A DNA stretch of 9,387 nucleotides, taken from contig CABQAK010000058.1 of the NCBI GenBank assembly GCA_902462065.1, forward strand, positions 1-9,387, in the 5' to 3' direction. The position numbers and the translations under genes were made by a program. The stretch comes from an uncultured Collinsella sp. GTDB taxonomy: Bacteria > Actinomycetota > Coriobacteriia > Coriobacteriales > Coriobacteriaceae. Position 1 is the first letter of the stretch; every line of letters begins with the position of its first letter. The notes under the pieces are model-generated. The model saw only the letters and a list, made by a program, of their open reading frames with translations, did no database searches and was not told the DNA's origin. Shown piece by piece: positions 1-6,382 of this stretch.

Positions 1-1
1 C

Positions 2-163
2 GTAGCGGGTGGTTTAAAGCTGGCCGCTGCGCGGCCAGCAGACTAAAGTCTTGAATACAAACGCCGCCTCCTGGAGGACGGCGTTATCGTGGAACGTGGA
101 CGTGGCCTCGTCGGCTTCGACATCCCCGCGTTCAGGGAATTCTTGAACGAGAAGGCGTTTTAG
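2..163 (+). pseudogene. C-terminal remnant of an AAA-type ATP-binding protein (partial, in-frame stop)
   Basis: The frame ending at the TAG at 161-163 reads as a winged-helix-like tail with the pieces YKRRLLEDGVIVERGRG and FDIPAFREFL. Tails of this kind (a helix ending in RLL..GVI, a GRG turn, then a P-F-x-x-[FY]-L ending) are common at the C-terminus of chromosomal AAA ATP-binding proteins in Coriobacteriia and Firmicutes. A TAA at 44-46 interrupts the same frame, and readable codons continue on both sides of it. That points to a nonsense mutation in a decaying gene rather than a new start. No start codon or ribosome binding site is visible inside the window, and the ATPase core would lie to the left. 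The family call rests on the tail alone and is tentative. The leftward frame over the same bases looks like its shadow. Confidence 0.4.
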
Positions 164-190
164 CACGCCGGAATTGTCCGCGGAAGCATC

Positions 191-261
191 AACGCATGGC
201 AATCAGCATTCCTCTTGATAAGGATTGCAAGCATTTCCACCAACACCGATTGCCATGCGTT
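191..261. repeat. Perfect 14-bp inverted repeat with 43-bp spacer
   Basis: AACGCATGGCAATC at 191-204 is the exact reverse complement of GATTGCCATGCGTT at 248-261. The pair lies between the ATPase remnant and the 3' end of the flavoprotein gene, on opposite strands from each other. No T-run follows either arm, and the 43-base loop is too long for an ordinary intrinsic terminator. It could be an mRNA 3' stem for the leftward flavoprotein transcript, a protein or recombinase site, or the ends of a collapsed small element. The function is unknown. Confidence 0.6.
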
Positions 262-271
262 CTTCTTGTCC

Positions 272-802
272 TTAGGCGAGCTTGCGAGCGAGCTCTCGCA
301 CCTCTTCCAACTTGGGCGACGATGCCATGCTGTCGCGCTCGGTCATGCCGCTGATGGTGACAATGCCCTGGTCCTCCCACTTGCAGTACGCGCAGGTTGA
401 CTTGTACATGGCGATCGCCGCGTCATAGACGCCCTCGCTGTGGCTATCGAGCAAAAGGGCCGTCTTGGTGAACGGGAAGCCCGTAGCACCGAAGGCGTAC
501 AGACGGTCGATGGCGGCCTTCTCCTGCGCAGTGATATCAAACCAGTAGATAGGCGAAGCGAAGACAACCATGTCGGCGCCTTTCAGCGACTCGATCACGT
601 CGGCCATGTCGTCCTTCTGCACGCAAGTGCCCTCATGGGTAAAGCAGTACTGGCATCCCAGACAACCAGCGATCTTTTTGCCGGCAACGCGGACGACCTC
701 GACCGTATGGCCGCCCTCGCGCGCGGTCTCGGCAAACGCCTCGACCATGGTGTCGGTATTGGCACCCTTGCGCGGGCTACCACTCAATACAACGATATTC
801 AT
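272..802 (-). CDS. Flavodoxin-fold NAD(P)H-dependent FMN reductase, iron-sulfur flavoprotein-like
   Basis: The 176-residue protein starts with a beta strand and the FMN-phosphate loop SGSPRKGANT (residues 7-16) typical of the FMN_red/flavodoxin_2 fold. It carries cysteines at 47, 50, 53 and 60 (C-x2-C-x2-C-x6-C) followed by DDM. This spacing fits the compact motif that holds a 4Fe-4S cluster in archaeal and bacterial iron-sulfur flavoproteins, so this protein may carry FMN plus a cluster. The segment FASPIYWFDITAQEKAAIDR is the usual flavin and dimer-contact region. A second pair, CAYC, lies near residue 136-139. The start is well set by AAGGGAG upstream on the leftward strand. The likely role is low-potential electron transfer or reduction of quinones, disulfides or other small molecules in the cytoplasm. 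It lies downstream of the cupin/hydrolase genes but has its own candidate promoter. Its physiological substrate cannot be read from sequence. Confidence 0.88.
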   Translation of the reverse strand: MNIVVLSGSPRKGANTDTMVEAFAETAREGGHTVEVVRVAGKKIAGCLGCQYCFTHEGTCVQKDDMADVIESLKGADMVVFASPIYWFDITAQEKAAIDRLYAFGATGFPFTKTALLLDSHSEGVYDAAIAMYKSTCAYCKWEDQGIVTISGMTERDSMASSPKLEEVRELARKLA

Positions 803-819
803 AGGAATCTCCCTTCTTC

Positions 820-839
820 ATGCCGCAGGCGCGCGGCAT
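820..839 (-). promoter_or_regulatory. GC-rich hairpin in the 5' leader of the flavoprotein gene
   Basis: ATGCCGC at 820-826 pairs perfectly with GCGGCAT at 833-839 around a six-base loop. In the leftward transcript it sits just before the ribosome binding site, where it could shield or stabilise the leader. On the rightward strand it is followed by a T-rich stretch and could act as a terminator, but no rightward gene ends here. The hairpin is visible directly; its function is a guess. Confidence 0.45.
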
Positions 840-848
840 ATTAGTTTG

Positions 849-877
849 TTTTAACCTAAACGTATGGAGTTATTCAA
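849..877 (-). promoter_or_regulatory. Candidate promoter of the flavoprotein gene with a MerR-like half-site
   Basis: Reading leftward, TTGAAT (877-872) is separated by 17 bases from TTAAAA (854-849), a moderate sigma70-type match about 45 bases from the start codon. The spacer ends in GTTTAGGT (861-854), the same octamer as the -10-side half of the dyad upstream of the cupin gene (2674-2667). The other half of that dyad is not recognisable here. The flavoprotein may therefore be a weak or former target of the MerR regulator at 2721-3161. Confidence 0.3.
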
Positions 878-950
878 TCGCCTCGTTTCAGCTACTCCCA
901 CTCTTTAGAAGAATCGTTGCTGGAGACTTGGAATTAAATCAAGGCACGCC

Positions 951-1733
951 TTATTTCAGATATTCCTCAAAGAATGCCTTCAGCTTTCCAAACGGAATGA
1001 TGTCCATCTGATCGTAAAGGTCGGTGTGGCTGGCACCAGGGATAATGAGCAATTCCTTGTTGTCCCCCGTCAGCTTGCCGTACGCGGTTTCACTGAAATA
1101 GCGAGAGTGCGCCTTCTCGCCATGCACCAGCAACACAGCAGAGCGGATTTCGCTGCTATATTGCAAAATCGGCATATTCAAAAATGACAGCGAAGACGTC
1201 GCATTCCAGCCACCGTTGGAGTTCAGGCTGCGGGGATGATAGCCTCGCGGAGTTTTGTAGTAGGCGTAATAGTCCGCTACAAACTGCGGCGCATCCTCCG
1301 GTAGCGGATCGACCACGCCGCCCGCCAGCGCATAGCTGCCGTTTTTATAGTCCTCGGTGCGCTGCGCGTTCAGCGCTTTCCTGCACAGAGAGGAAATCCA
1401 CCGCTGCACAGAAGTCCTTGGTGTTGATGTCCGGCGATGCTACATAGCGGGGCGTGCCGCCGCTCTCGCCGGTATAGGACGGGTCAAAGGCAATTGCGAA
1501 AAAGCCCTGCTCCGCCATTTTCTGCGCGTACAGACCGGAAGACTGCTCCTTCACCGCGCCAAACGGGCCGCTGACGGCGATGGCGGGCAGCTTGCTTCCG
1601 CGTTCTTAGGCACGTAGACGTCGGCCGCCAGCGTGATGCCGTATCGGTTGTGGAAGGTCGCTTTGCTGTGCTCAACCTTGTCGCTTTTGGGGAATACTTT
1701 GTCCCATTCCTGCGTCAGATTCAGCTGTTCCAT
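951..1733 (-). pseudogene. Alpha/beta hydrolase, broken by a frameshift and an internal deletion
   Basis: Three leftward frames make up one damaged alpha/beta hydrolase. The first runs from the ATG at 1733, with AAGGAGG just upstream, through FHNRYGITLAADVYVPKNAE. One base appears to be missing near 1594-1595. Shifting frame there restores KLPAIAVSGPFGAVKEQSSG, then FDPSYTGESGG and the stretch before AAVDFLSV. A second break near 1380-1395 jumps to KALNAQRTEDYKNGSYALAG and runs to the stop at 951-953, keeping LLVHGEKAHS and the GASHTDLYD region. The part expected between the FDPS..GESGG strand and the cap, including the nucleophile elbow, is absent. From memory of family length, about 70 codons are missing. 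Its start lies 2 bases after the cupin stop codon, so it was the second gene of that operon. With the nucleophile gone it should be inactive as a hydrolase. Confidence 0.85.
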
Positions 1734-1735
1734 AC

Positions 1736-2500
1736 CTAAGCCTCCTTGTCAGTCGCTTTAAGGTATTGCTCGTCGTCCACGGGCTCCAACCACTCGTTGG
1801 AGGCCTCCTCGCCCGAAACCTCCACCGCGAGATGGGAGAACCAGCTGTCGGGCGCCGCACCGTGCCAGTGCTTTACGCCCGCGGGAATATTTACTACATC
1901 GCCAGGGCACAGCTCCTGTGCCGGTTTGCCCCATTCCTGGTAAAGCCCTCGACCAGCCACGCAGACGAGGATCTGTCCACCACCGCTTTTGGCGTGATGT
2001 GTGTGCCAGTTGTTGCGGCAGCCGGGCTCAAACGTAACGTTGTAAATGCCGACCTGCTCGGTGGAAAGGGGCGCGAGGTAGCTTTGCCCGATAAAGTACT
2101 TTGCGAATGCGTCGTTGGGGGCACCGATGGGAAAGGCCATCTCGTTTTGGTGCTCGGCCTTTGCATCAGCGGCATCGTCATCTGCCCAGACCTCCTTCGC
2201 CATGCGAAAGGCCGCCCACGCCTTGGGCCATCCCGCATAAAACGCCGCATGCGTAAGGATTTCCGCCATCTCAGCCCTGGTCACGCCGTTGTTCTTTGCG
2301 GACATCAGATGATACTGGAACGAAGAGTCCGTCAGCCCCTGTGCCATCAAAGCGACCACCGTCACCACGCTGCGGTCTCGAAGGGAAAGCCCGTTTTCTC
2401 GACTCCACACCTCGCCGAACAGCACATCGTCATTGAGCTGTGCAAATTTGGGGGCAAAGTCCCCCAGGGCATCTCTACCCGCTGTCTGTTTAATCGTCAT
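1736..2500 (-). CDS. Carboxymuconolactone decarboxylase-cupin fusion protein
   Basis: The 254-residue protein has an N-terminal carboxymuconolactone decarboxylase/AhpD-fold domain (about residues 1-110) with LRDRSVVTVVALMAQG and EILTHAAFYAGWPKAW. It lacks the CxxC of AhpD peroxidase partners, so a peroxidase-reductase role is unlikely. A C-terminal single cupin (about 140-240) carries HTHHAKSGGGQ and, later, PAGVKHWHG. Their histidines fit the usual cupin metal-binding set. The start at 2500 is preferred to an in-frame ATG at 2596, because AGGAGG lies seven bases before it and the extra 32 codons read as leader. Such fusions are common in gut anaerobes beside aldo/keto reductases, flavodoxins and alpha/beta hydrolases, but their substrate is not established. 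The divergent MerR gene and the dyad at 2667-2686 suggest induced expression. The gene overlaps nothing and is followed after 2 bases by the hydrolase pseudogene. Confidence 0.9.
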   Translation of the reverse strand: MTIKQTAGRDALGDFAPKFAQLNDDVLFGEVWSRENGLSLRDRSVVTVVALMAQGLTDSSFQYHLMSAKNNGVTRAEMAEILTHAAFYAGWPKAWAAFRMAKEVWADDDAADAKAEHQNEMAFPIGAPNDAFAKYFIGQSYLAPLSTEQVGIYNVTFEPGCRNNWHTHHAKSGGGQILVCVAGRGLYQEWGKPAQELCPGDVVNIPAGVKHWHGAAPDSWFSHLAVEVSGEEASNEWLEPVDDEQYLKATDKEA

Positions 2501-2646
2501 GTTTGATTCCTCCTGTCGATGGTTTTGAGCACAAAACTGCTCCCGCGCAGCTAAGCCGCGCCTAGACTCCCATGCCCATTCGTTGCGCCTGCTCAAGGGC
2601 GGGGTGACCGGCGATTACGGAACACCCCTTGCGCTCCCGATTTGTA

Positions 2647-2689
2647 TTGACGAGAATGAAGGTAATACCTAAACCTAACTTTAGGTCAA
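2647..2689. promoter_or_regulatory. MerR-type operator with overlapping divergent promoters
   Basis: ACCTAAA (2667-2673) and TTTAGGT (2680-2686) form a perfect 7-bp dyad with a 6-base centre. Read leftward, TTGACC (2689-2684) is a good -35 box overlapping the outer edge of the dyad. Possible -10 boxes are TACCTT after the long 19-base spacer typical of MerR-activated promoters, or TATTAC after 16 bases. Read rightward toward merR, TTGACG (2647-2652) lies 17 bases before a weak TAAACC (2670-2675) inside the dyad. Protein bound to the dyad could thus activate the cupin operon and limit its own gene. The leftward mRNA would have a leader of about 150 bases before the cupin start; no gene is visible in it. 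Confidence 0.6.
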
Positions 2690-2720
2690 GGAATGAATTC
2701 TAGATTTATCCGGAGGAACC

Positions 2721-3161
2721 ATGTACACAATCGGACAGGTGGCGGAGATGTTCGGTCTGCCCGTTTCCACGCTGCGTTATTACGATAAGCAGGGATTGTT
2801 CCCGGGGCTGGAGCGGACGTCCGGCATTCGCCGATTCGGCGATACGGAACTCGAGGCGCTTCGGGTCATCGAATGCCTGAAGAAGGCTGGGATGGAGATC
2901 AAAGACATCCGGCTGTTCATGGAATGGTGTGCGGAGGGCCCATCAACATATCCCAAGCGCAAGGCCATGTTCGAGGAGCGAAAGGCCCACATGGAGTCGG
3001 AGATTGCGAAGATGAACCGCGCGCTGGACATGTTGAAGTTCAAATGCTGGTACTACGAGCAGGCGATTCAGGATGGCAACGAGGATAGAGTAAAGGCGCT
3101 GATCCCCGACGATTTGCCGGAAGAGATCAAAGATACCTACGATAACGCCCACGCTCAATAA
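2721..3161 (+). CDS. MerR-family transcriptional regulator, AdhR-like (cysteine 52)
   Basis: The 146-residue protein opens with the MerR winged helix-turn-helix: YTIGQVAEMFGLPVSTLRYY, then the DKQGLFPGLERT and GIRRFGDTEL wing region. A long dimerisation helix (about 75-115) containing MLKFKCWYYEQA follows. It lacks the metal-binding cysteine clusters of MerR, CueR and ZntR. It has Cys52 in VIECLKKAGM, the same position and setting as the reactive cysteine of Bacillus subtilis AdhR, which senses formaldehyde and methylglyoxal. Cys70 and Cys109 are also present. The start is fixed by GGAGG six bases upstream. The gene diverges from the CMD-cupin operon across the 20-bp dyad. I infer that it senses thiol-reactive carbonyls or a related electrophile and controls the leftward genes. 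The two reductase clusters downstream could be further targets, but no second full operator was seen there. Confidence 0.9.
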   Translation: MYTIGQVAEMFGLPVSTLRYYDKQGLFPGLERTSGIRRFGDTELEALRVIECLKKAGMEIKDIRLFMEWCAEGPSTYPKRKAMFEERKAHMESEIAKMNRALDMLKFKCWYYEQAIQDGNEDRVKALIPDDLPEEIKDTYDNAHAQ

Positions 3162-3212
3162 TGCCGCCCGATGCTCAAGGGGCTTTGGCAAAGAGTCGTT
3201 TTAGGCAGACAT

Positions 3213-3256
3213 GCAAAAAGAAAGCCTCCGAACCAGAAGGTTCGGAGGTTGTTATT
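3213..3256. terminator. Bidirectional intrinsic terminator between merR and lysR
   Basis: CCTCCGAACC (3225-3234) and GGTTCGGAGG (3239-3248) make a perfect 10-bp stem with the loop AGAA. Leftward, the stem is followed by CTTTCTTTTT, a strong U-tract that ends the lysR transcript. Rightward it is followed by TTGTTATT, a weaker tract serving merR. Its place between two convergent stop codons supports the call. Confidence 0.88.
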
Positions 3257-3298
3257 CCCGTTGTCCCCATAGACATAAGCGCATCTGCTCGCGACTGC

Positions 3299-4198
3299 CT
3301 ATCGATGCTCTGCCTCGAGCGCGGCAGACACCGCATCGAGGAACTCCCGCACATGGTCGGCGGGGTGCGGCGAATGAAGCAGCCCGTAAGACACGAGACA
3401 GTCCCAATCGGTAGGGACGGTTTTGAGCATGGGGTGGACGTTGGCCCACAACGGCAGCGTCGCAAGCGCGAGGTCCTCGTTCGCGCCGCGATTGAACACC
3501 TCCACCCGATATTGCGGGAAGTCTACGAGCGCGATTTGAGGATGATGCAAGAGTATCTCGTCGCGTACGCGGTCGATTTCGGTGTTCCAGCCCCGGCGTA
3601 TAAGCATAAGACTGTGGTTGTGGAGGTCGTCGAATGTGACGATGTCGCGTTTGGCGAGTTCGCTGTCGACGGGAACGGCGCACCAGAGCGGCTCGCGCGA
3701 AAGCTCGAGGCCCAGGCACCCGCGCTCTTTAAGAAAGGCATCGTCGAAAATCCCCACCACGATATCCATGTCTTGCCCGAGGTTCGCCAAACCGCGCGCC
3801 GCCGAGGGTGTGTTTTCAAACGTGACCACCTGAAGGCTCATGCCAGGGCAACGTTCCTTCACCTTTGGCCACAGCTTCGTGAGCGGCGTGCTGGGTGTCA
3901 TGAGCGACACTCCCACGCGGATGATGCGCTTCTCTCCACGCTCGGCGACGCGGGCGCGTGCGATTGATTCTTGAGAGTACTGCACGATATGGCGGGCGTC
4001 GGCGAGCAGCGACCTGCCTGCTCGCGTAAGCGAAAGCCCCTGATGCGATCGGTGGAACAGCGTAAGGCCTAGCCGCGACTCCAGCAGGTTCATCTGCTTG
4101 ATGACGGCCGTGGGCGTGATGAAGGACTCTTGTGCCGCCTTGGAGAAGCTGCCCGCCTCCGCCACGCGGATGAAAGTGTCAAGCTGTGGGTTGTACAT
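3299..4198 (-). CDS. LysR-family transcriptional regulator
   Basis: The 299-residue protein has the LysR N-terminal helix-turn-helix: QLDTFIRVAEAGSFSKAAQ, then ITPTAVIKQMNLLESRLGLT and LFHRSHQGLSLTRAG (residues 1-65). A linker helix and a substrate-binding domain (about 90-295) follow, with IRVGVSLMTPST and DIVVGIFDD typical of the family. An ATG five codons further upstream exists, but the start at 4198 has AGGAGG at ideal spacing. Length is normal. It diverges from the first aldo/keto reductase with 129 bases between the start codons, the classic LysR arrangement. The T-N11-A dyad at 4228-4246 is its likely binding site. I infer control of the aldo/keto reductase and alcohol dehydrogenase genes to the right, in response to an unknown small molecule. 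Confidence 0.93.
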   Translation of the reverse strand: MYNPQLDTFIRVAEAGSFSKAAQESFITPTAVIKQMNLLESRLGLTLFHRSHQGLSLTRAGRSLLADARHIVQYSQESIARARVAERGEKRIIRVGVSLMTPSTPLTKLWPKVKERCPGMSLQVVTFENTPSAARGLANLGQDMDIVVGIFDDAFLKERGCLGLELSREPLWCAVPVDSELAKRDIVTFDDLHNHSLMLIRRGWNTEIDRVRDEILLHHPQIALVDFPQYRVEVFNRGANEDLALATLPLWANVHPMLKTVPTDWDCLVSYGLLHSPHPADHVREFLDAVSAALEAEHR

Positions 4199-4227
4199 CG
4201 ATCCTCCTGTCACGCATTATGTGCCGT

Positions 4228-4246
4228 ATATACCCCATGGTTATAT
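4228..4246. promoter_or_regulatory. Candidate LysR box (T-N11-A dyad)
   Basis: ATATACCCCATGGTTATAT is an imperfect dyad centred at 4237: ATATA pairs with TATAT and CC with GG, with one mismatch in each eight-base arm. The ATAT-N11-ATAT spacing satisfies the T-N11-A rule for LysR regulators. It lies 30 bases before the lysR start and about 80 before the reductase start, suiting both autoregulation and activation. AAGGAGG before the reductase start is visible at 4315-4321. No clear -35/-10 pair was found for the rightward promoter. Confidence 0.55.
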
Positions 4247-4327
4247 CCATCATTCCAACGTGAACTTCTCGCACGTCAGTAAACGCCGTAGCCTTGTATT
4301 CGAAAAGTCACCATTAAGGAGGAGACC

Positions 4328-5176
4328 ATGGAGTATCTGAAGCTCAACAACGACGTAGAGATGCCCATCGAGGGTTTGGGCACCTTCCTCATGACCCCGG
4401 CCGAGGCCGAGGCAGCCGCAACCGCCGCGCTCGCGGCTGGCTACGAGCACATCGACACCGCCAACGCCTACATGAACGAGCGCGCCGTGGGCCGTGCCAT
4501 CGCCAAGAGCGGCATCGCGCGCGACAAGATCTTCGTCTCCACCAAGCTCTGGCCGAGTGTCTACGACGCGGGTATGCCGGCGGTGGACGCCACGCTCCAG
4601 CGCCTGGGGCTCGACTACGTCGACATGCTCATCCTGCACCAGCCGGTAGGCGACTACCTGGCCGCGTGGCGCACGATGGAGGAGGCGTACCGCGTGGGCA
4701 AGGTGCGCGCCCTCGGCCTCTCCAACTTCCCGCAAGACAAGATCGCCGAGGTCATCGAGGTCGCCGACATCAAGCCGCAGCTCGTGACCGTTGAGTGCCA
4801 CCCCTATCACGCCCAGCGCGACCTGCGCGCCTACCTCGCGCCGTACGGCACGGTGATCGAGGCGTGGTACCCGCTCGGCCACGGCGACAAAGGTCTTCTG
4901 GAAGAGCCCGTCTTCGTCGCTCTCGCCGAGAAGTATGGCAAGACCCCGGCCCAGGTGATCCTGCGCTGGCACGTGCAGATGGGCACCTCCATAATCCCCG
5001 GCTCCAAGAACCCCGCCCACATCGCCGACAACGCGAACATCTTCGACTTCTCCCTCACCGAAGACGAGATGGCCGAGATTGCCAAGCTCGACGGGACCAT
5101 GACCTACTACACCGCCACTGAGGAAGCACTCGCGGGCTACCTGGCCATACGCCCCGATTTCGACGCGCAGGAGTAG
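4328..5176 (+). CDS. Aldo/keto reductase (first copy)
   Basis: This 282-residue protein is a full-length AKR of the short bacterial type (AKR5-like, near 280 residues). The catalytic tetrad is intact: Asp43 and Tyr48 in HIDTANAYMNE, Lys73 in VSTKLWP and His104 in LILHQPVGD. The barrel strands continue through RALGLSNFPQDK and VECHPYHAQRDL. The coenzyme region holds IIPGSKNPAHIADN, where Ser and Lys contact NADPH in this family. Such enzymes reduce methylglyoxal, other aldehydes and some ketones in the cytoplasm. The specific substrate is unknown. The start follows a strong AAGGAGG. The gene faces away from lysR across a candidate operator and is probably its main target. It is about 39% identical by eye to the second AKR, so the two are old paralogues or separate acquisitions rather than a recent duplication. 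Confidence 0.95.
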   Translation: MEYLKLNNDVEMPIEGLGTFLMTPAEAEAAATAALAAGYEHIDTANAYMNERAVGRAIAKSGIARDKIFVSTKLWPSVYDAGMPAVDATLQRLGLDYVDMLILHQPVGDYLAAWRTMEEAYRVGKVRALGLSNFPQDKIAEVIEVADIKPQLVTVECHPYHAQRDLRAYLAPYGTVIEAWYPLGHGDKGLLEEPVFVALAEKYGKTPAQVILRWHVQMGTSIIPGSKNPAHIADNANIFDFSLTEDEMAEIAKLDGTMTYYTATEEALAGYLAIRPDFDAQE

Positions 5177-5190
5177 CGCTCAGACGATAA

Positions 5191-5382
5191 CGGACCAACC
5201 AAGCCGCCGCCGAGGACCAGTCGGCTGTCGAGGACGAGCCCGCCGCAGTGCCCGCTGCAGACGGCAACGTCCTCGTGGCCTACTACTCGGCACAGGGCCA
5301 CACCGCTGTCGTAGCTCAGGCCATCGCCGACGAGCTCGGCGCCGATCTCTTTGAGGTGACGCCTAGAACCCGCGAGTTATAA
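5191..5382 (+). pseudogene. Flavodoxin remnant (N-terminal half only)
   Basis: The gap between the two aldo/keto reductases is not empty. One frame, open from 5191 to the TAA at 5380-5382, reads an Ala/Glu-rich linker (QAAAEDQSAVEDEPAAVPAA), then NVLVAYYSAQGHTAVVAQAI and DELGADLFEVTP. The second part is the first strand, the FMN-phosphate loop and helix 1 of a flavodoxin. The linker is of the sort that follows the signal peptide or lipobox in exported flavodoxins of anaerobes. No signal peptide, start codon or ribosome binding site remains, and the sequence leaves the fold straight after EVTP, so both ends are deleted. Flavodoxins are frequent companions of aldo/keto reductases in such clusters. 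I take it as a decayed member of this operon. Confidence 0.75.
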
Positions 5383-5406
5383 CACCGTGCGCACCCCAGC
5401 GTTATA
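5378..5406. repeat. Short inverted repeat upstream of the second aldo/keto reductase
   Basis: TATAAC (5378-5383) and GTTATA (5401-5406) form a 6-bp inverted repeat around 17 bases that include the palindrome GTGCGCAC (5387-5394). It lies about 80 bases before the second reductase and could be an operator or a leader stem. It does not share the spacing of the T-N11-A dyad at 4228-4246. Chance is a real alternative. Confidence 0.25.
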
Positions 5407-5487
5407 GAACCCTCACCAACGGAAACTTCCGCCGACGCGGCTCCCCTCGTATGGTGGATACGCCAAGTTGCGAGAAAGGAAGGCACC

Positions 5488-6339
5488 ATGAACTACATCA
5501 CCTTGAACAACGGCGTCAGGATGCCGCAGCTCGGCTTCGGCGTGTACCAGATCCCGGACGCCGCGGAATGCCAGCGCGCCGTGGAGGACGCGCTCTCGGT
5601 CGGCTACCGGCTGCTCGACACGGCCGCGAGCTACGGCAACGAGGAGGCGGTCGGGGCCGCCATTCGTGCGAGCGGCCTGCCGCGCGACGAGGTGTTCGTG
5701 ACGACCAAGCTGTGGATTTCGGATGCGAGCTACGAGGGGGCCAAGCGCGGCTTCGACGCGTCGCTCAAGCGGCTGGGGCTCGACTACGTCGACCTCTACC
5801 TCATCCATCAGCCGTTCGGCGACGTCTTCGGCGCGTGGCGCGCCATGGAGGAGCTCTACGAGCAGGGCGTTATCCGCGCCATAGGCACAGCTAACTTCTA
5901 CCCCGATCACCTCGCAAACCTCATCTCGTTCAACCGCATCGCCCCCGCCGTGAACCAAGTCGAGTGCAACGTGTTCTTCCAGCAGCGCGAGGCACAGGAG
6001 TACATGGCCGGCAAGGAGGTGGCCACGGAGGGCTGGGCGCCCTTTGCGGAGGGCAGAAACGACCTCTTCCGCAACGAGGTCCTCGCTCGCATCGGCGAGG
6101 CGCACGGCAAGACGGTCGCCCAGGTCGTGTTGCGCTGGCTGCTGCAGCGCGGTGTGGTCTGCATCCCTAAGAGCACGCACCGCGATCGCATGGAGCAGAA
6201 CTTCGACGTCTTCGACTTCGCGCTGGGCGACGACGAGATGGTCGCCATCACCGCGCTCGACACCGGGCGCAGCGCGTTCTTCGACCACCACGACCCCGCC
6301 ACCATCGAATGGATGTCCGGGCTCGTGCGCAACGTGTAG
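5488..6339 (+). CDS. Aldo/keto reductase (second copy)
   Basis: The 283-residue protein has all AKR hallmarks: LGFGVYQIPDAAE near the N-terminus, Asp44 and Tyr49 in LLDTAASYGNEEAVG, Lys74 in VTTKLW, His107 in YLIHQPFGDV, then IGTANFYPDHL and VNQVECNVFFQQREAQEY. The coenzyme loop VCIPKSTHRDRMEQN matches the NADPH-binding IPKS-x-x-x-R-x-x-x-N signature, which is closer to the consensus than the first copy. It belongs with the AKR5-type enzymes that reduce methylglyoxal and other small aldehydes. The start has AAGGAAGG ten bases upstream. It is followed after 43 bases by the alcohol dehydrogenase, so the two are probably cotranscribed. Whether transcription comes from the first reductase or from a promoter in the 5383-5487 stretch is not clear. 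Confidence 0.95.
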   Translation: MNYITLNNGVRMPQLGFGVYQIPDAAECQRAVEDALSVGYRLLDTAASYGNEEAVGAAIRASGLPRDEVFVTTKLWISDASYEGAKRGFDASLKRLGLDYVDLYLIHQPFGDVFGAWRAMEELYEQGVIRAIGTANFYPDHLANLISFNRIAPAVNQVECNVFFQQREAQEYMAGKEVATEGWAPFAEGRNDLFRNEVLARIGEAHGKTVAQVVLRWLLQRGVVCIPKSTHRDRMEQNFDVFDFALGDDEMVAITALDTGRSAFFDHHDPATIEWMSGLVRNV

Positions 6340-6382
6340 ACGAGCGTCAGACCGCACTGATAACTTACTAGGAGGAATTGCC

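Noticed and set aside
951..1733. Programmed frameshift producing a full-length hydrolase
   Set aside because: No slippery heptamer or downstream structure was evident, and the second break also removes the catalytic nucleophile region, which no frameshift could restore.
2501..2596. Upstream start for the CMD-cupin gene
   Set aside because: The extra 32 codons have no domain similarity, and AGGAGG lies at ideal distance before the ATG at 2500.
3161..3967. 268-codon rightward open frame
   Set aside because: It is antisense to the LysR gene, has no ribosome binding site, and reads as low-complexity shadow sequence rich in Arg and His; the LysR protein is unmistakable.
4250..5020. 256-codon leftward open frame
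   Set aside because: It is the antisense shadow of the first aldo/keto reductase in high-GC DNA, with no family-like motifs and no start signals.
6044..6382. N-terminal extension of the alcohol dehydrogenase frame
   Set aside because: These codons overlap the second aldo/keto reductase in another frame and read as Arg/Ser-rich shadow; the ribosome binding site and YqhD length place the start at 6383.
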